A stretch of DNA of 64,000 nt from Brevundimonas sp. MYb52 (GTDB lineage: Bacteria > Pseudomonadota > Alphaproteobacteria > Caulobacterales > Caulobacteraceae), in assembly GCF_002979535.1 (NCBI RefSeq), contig NZ_PCPB01000015.1, positions 1-64,000 on the forward strand. Reading direction: 5' to 3'. Shown one piece after another: positions 62,617 through 64,000 of the stretch (its first letter is position 1; each line of letters opens with the position of its first letter). Below the pieces are notes generated by a model. The model saw only the letters and a program-made list of their open reading frames with translations. It made no database searches and was not told the origin of the DNA. The position numbers were made by a program, and so were the translations under genes.

Positions 62617-63936
62617 TCAGTTTTCAGGCCGTTCCAGGAAGCGCAGGGCGCTGAAGACGTGAGCCTTCACGCCCAGCGGCAGAACCTTCTCGTTCACGTC
62701 GAACTGCGGCGAGTGATTGGGGGCCGCGGTCGCCGGATCGACGCCGTCCGGACTGCCGCCCAGGTGATAGAAGACGCCGGGAACCGCGCGCTGGAAATAG
62801 CTGAAGTCCTCGGCCACCGTCGTCGGGGGCGTGGCCGGGTTGACCTTGCCCGACCCCGCCGCCTCTTCCAGCACCGGCGCCAGCCAGGCGGACAGGGCCT
62901 CGTCGTTGAAAACCAGGGCCGCGTTTTGCTTCACGGCGAAGTCAGCGGTGGCGCCATAGGCCTCAGCCACGTTGTCGATGGCGGCTTCGGCCCGCGCCAC
63001 CAAGGCATCGCGCTGGGCCACGTCGAAGGTGCGCAGGGTGCCGCTGAGGCGCGCCTCGTCGGGGATGATGTTGTAGCGCACGCCCGCATCCATCGTGGCG
63101 ATGGTGAAGACGGTCGGCGTCGTCGTCGGGTCGATGGTGCGCGCTGTCAGGGTGTTGACCGTCTGGACGACATTGGCGGCGGCGGCGATCACGTCGATCC
63201 CCTTCCACGGCCAGGCCCCGTGCGTCTGCTTGCCATGCAGGACGATGTCGACCCGGTCCGAGGCCGCCATGAAACCCTGCGGTCGATAGAAGATGGTTCC
63301 GGGAACGCCGGGCACGACGTGCAGACCGAAGATGGCCTCGGGCGCCGGGTCCTTTAATGCCCCCTCCTCGATCATCAGGGCGGCCCCGCCCAGACGTTCG
63401 CCCGGAGGCGCGCCCTCCTCGGCCGGCTGGAAGATGAAGACGACGGTTCCGCTGATCTGATCCTTCATGCCCGCCAGCACCTCGGCGGCGCCCATCAGCA
63501 TGGCGACGTGGGCGTCGTGGCCGCAGGCGTGGGCCACAGGCACGGTCTCGCCCATATAGGTTCCCGTCGCGGTCGAGGCGAAGGCCAGCCCCGTCGCCTC
63601 CTTGACCGGCAGGGCGTCCATGTCGGCGCGCAGAGCGACCGTGCGACCCGGCCTCGCCCCGCGCAGCACCCCGACCACGCCGGTCTTGCCCACCTCGGTG
63701 CGAACCTCCAGACCCAGCCCGCGCAGATGGTCGGCGACCACGCCCGCCGTGCGTGTCTCGGCGAAACCCAGTTCGGGGTGCTGGTGCAGGTCGCGGCGCC
63801 AGGCGACGACCTCGGGCATGACCCGCTCCACCGCCGTCTCGACGCGAGCGGCGGGGACCTGGGCGGCGGCGGCGCTCGCCCCCGACAGGACCGCAGCGAC
63901 GACGGCTGCGACGGTCAGGCGACAACGAATGGTCAT
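62617..63936 (-). CDS. Secreted M20-family amidohydrolase
   Basis: The 439-aa protein has a signal peptide (LTVAAVVAAVLSGASAAAAQ) and an M20 dinuclear metal domain. Its motifs are RRDLHQHPELGFAETRT, ALRADMDALPVKE, VAHACGHDAHVAMLMG and FIFQPAEEGAPPGE, with a dimerisation domain (about 195-310). It is like IAA-amino acid or hippurate-type amidohydrolases and should act in the periplasm on N-acyl amino acids or peptides. ATG 63936 has an AAGGGGA site. A longer open frame exists upstream but lacks a signal peptide. Confidence 0.92.
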   Translation of the reverse strand: MTIRCRLTVAAVVAAVLSGASAAAAQVPAARVETAVERVMPEVVAWRRDLHQHPELGFAETRTAGVVADHLRGLGLEVRTEVGKTGVVGVLRGARPGRTVALRADMDALPVKEATGLAFASTATGTYMGETVPVAHACGHDAHVAMLMGAAEVLAGMKDQISGTVVFIFQPAEEGAPPGERLGGAALMIEEGALKDPAPEAIFGLHVVPGVPGTIFYRPQGFMAASDRVDIVLHGKQTHGAWPWKGIDVIAAAANVVQTVNTLTARTIDPTTTPTVFTIATMDAGVRYNIIPDEARLSGTLRTFDVAQRDALVARAEAAIDNVAEAYGATADFAVKQNAALVFNDEALSAWLAPVLEEAAGSGKVNPATPPTTVAEDFSYFQRAVPGVFYHLGGSPDGVDPATAAPNHSPQFDVNEKVLPLGVKAHVFSALRFLERPEN

Positions 63937-64000
63937 GACGGACTCCCCTTTGTGAAGATCATGTTGCGCGAGCGAACGCCGCTTGTGCAAGCCGTCGCGA

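Overview
The window is high-GC, densely coded chromosomal DNA of an alphaproteobacterium, most likely Caulobacterales and probably Brevundimonas or a close relative. That is inferred from the OmpA-type outer-membrane protein N-terminus at the left edge, the rpmH-rnpA-yidC-engB order, split nrdA/nrdB genes, strong G/C third-position bias and the overall gene set; no 16S rRNA is present to confirm it. I see no prophage, insertion sequence, CRISPR array or plasmid function. Nearly all intergenic gaps are below 300 bases. The one exception (44074-44394) is filled by inverted repeats and a terminator.

Layout. 0-4 kb: edge of an OmpA-like gene, an SDR of the peroxisomal multifunctional-enzyme type, a thiolase, a WYL regulator and a glutathione transferase. 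4-8 kb: a tightly overlapping leftward operon otsB - GH15 hydrolase - otsA for trehalose metabolism. 8-12 kb: a rightward surface-polysaccharide cluster (KpsF/KdsD isomerase, glycosyltransferase, Wza-type export lipoprotein, unknown 173-aa protein). 12-17 kb: luciferase-like oxidoreductase, DUF3617 lipoprotein and the engB/yidC/rnpA/rpmH ribosome and membrane-biogenesis block. 17-27 kb: TVP38-type membrane protein with an orphan histidine kinase, nrdB with an Idh/MocA oxidoreductase, a second glutathione transferase, a MASE1 hybrid kinase, a CoA-transferase and a PAP2 phosphatase. 27-35 kb: nrdA, an LpxR-like outer-membrane protein, a gamma-glutamyltransferase lipoprotein, tRNA-Arg(ACG), a TadE/TadG-like pair and an M23 peptidase. 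36-44 kb: ydbH-ynbE-ydbL (envelope lipid homeostasis), small envelope proteins, an acyltransferase, a CHAP protein, tryptophan 2,3-dioxygenase and a DUF2383 protein. 44-53 kb: repeats, rplS-trmD, a DUF885 protein, a ThDP enzyme, entericidin- and YidB-like proteins, then def - small membrane protein - fmt - truA and a YciA-type thioesterase. 53-64 kb: patatin lipase, an HGSNAT-type membrane protein, tRNA-Arg(CCG), a second DUF885-like protein, cupin-MFS, dapE, an AhpD-like protein with an ECF41 sigma factor, RidA and an M20 amidohydrolase.

Most of this is housekeeping and envelope biology. The most informative signals are regulatory. An exact ECF41-type promoter lies just upstream of the ahpD-like/ECF41 pair. 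Matching NrdR-box-like palindromes stand before both separated ribonucleotide reductase genes. A small dispersed family of palindromic repeats recurs in intergenic gaps. I found no convincing wholly new defence or mobile system. The least explained genes are the 173-aa protein of the polysaccharide cluster, the large TadG-like passenger and the 71-aa membrane protein between def and fmt.
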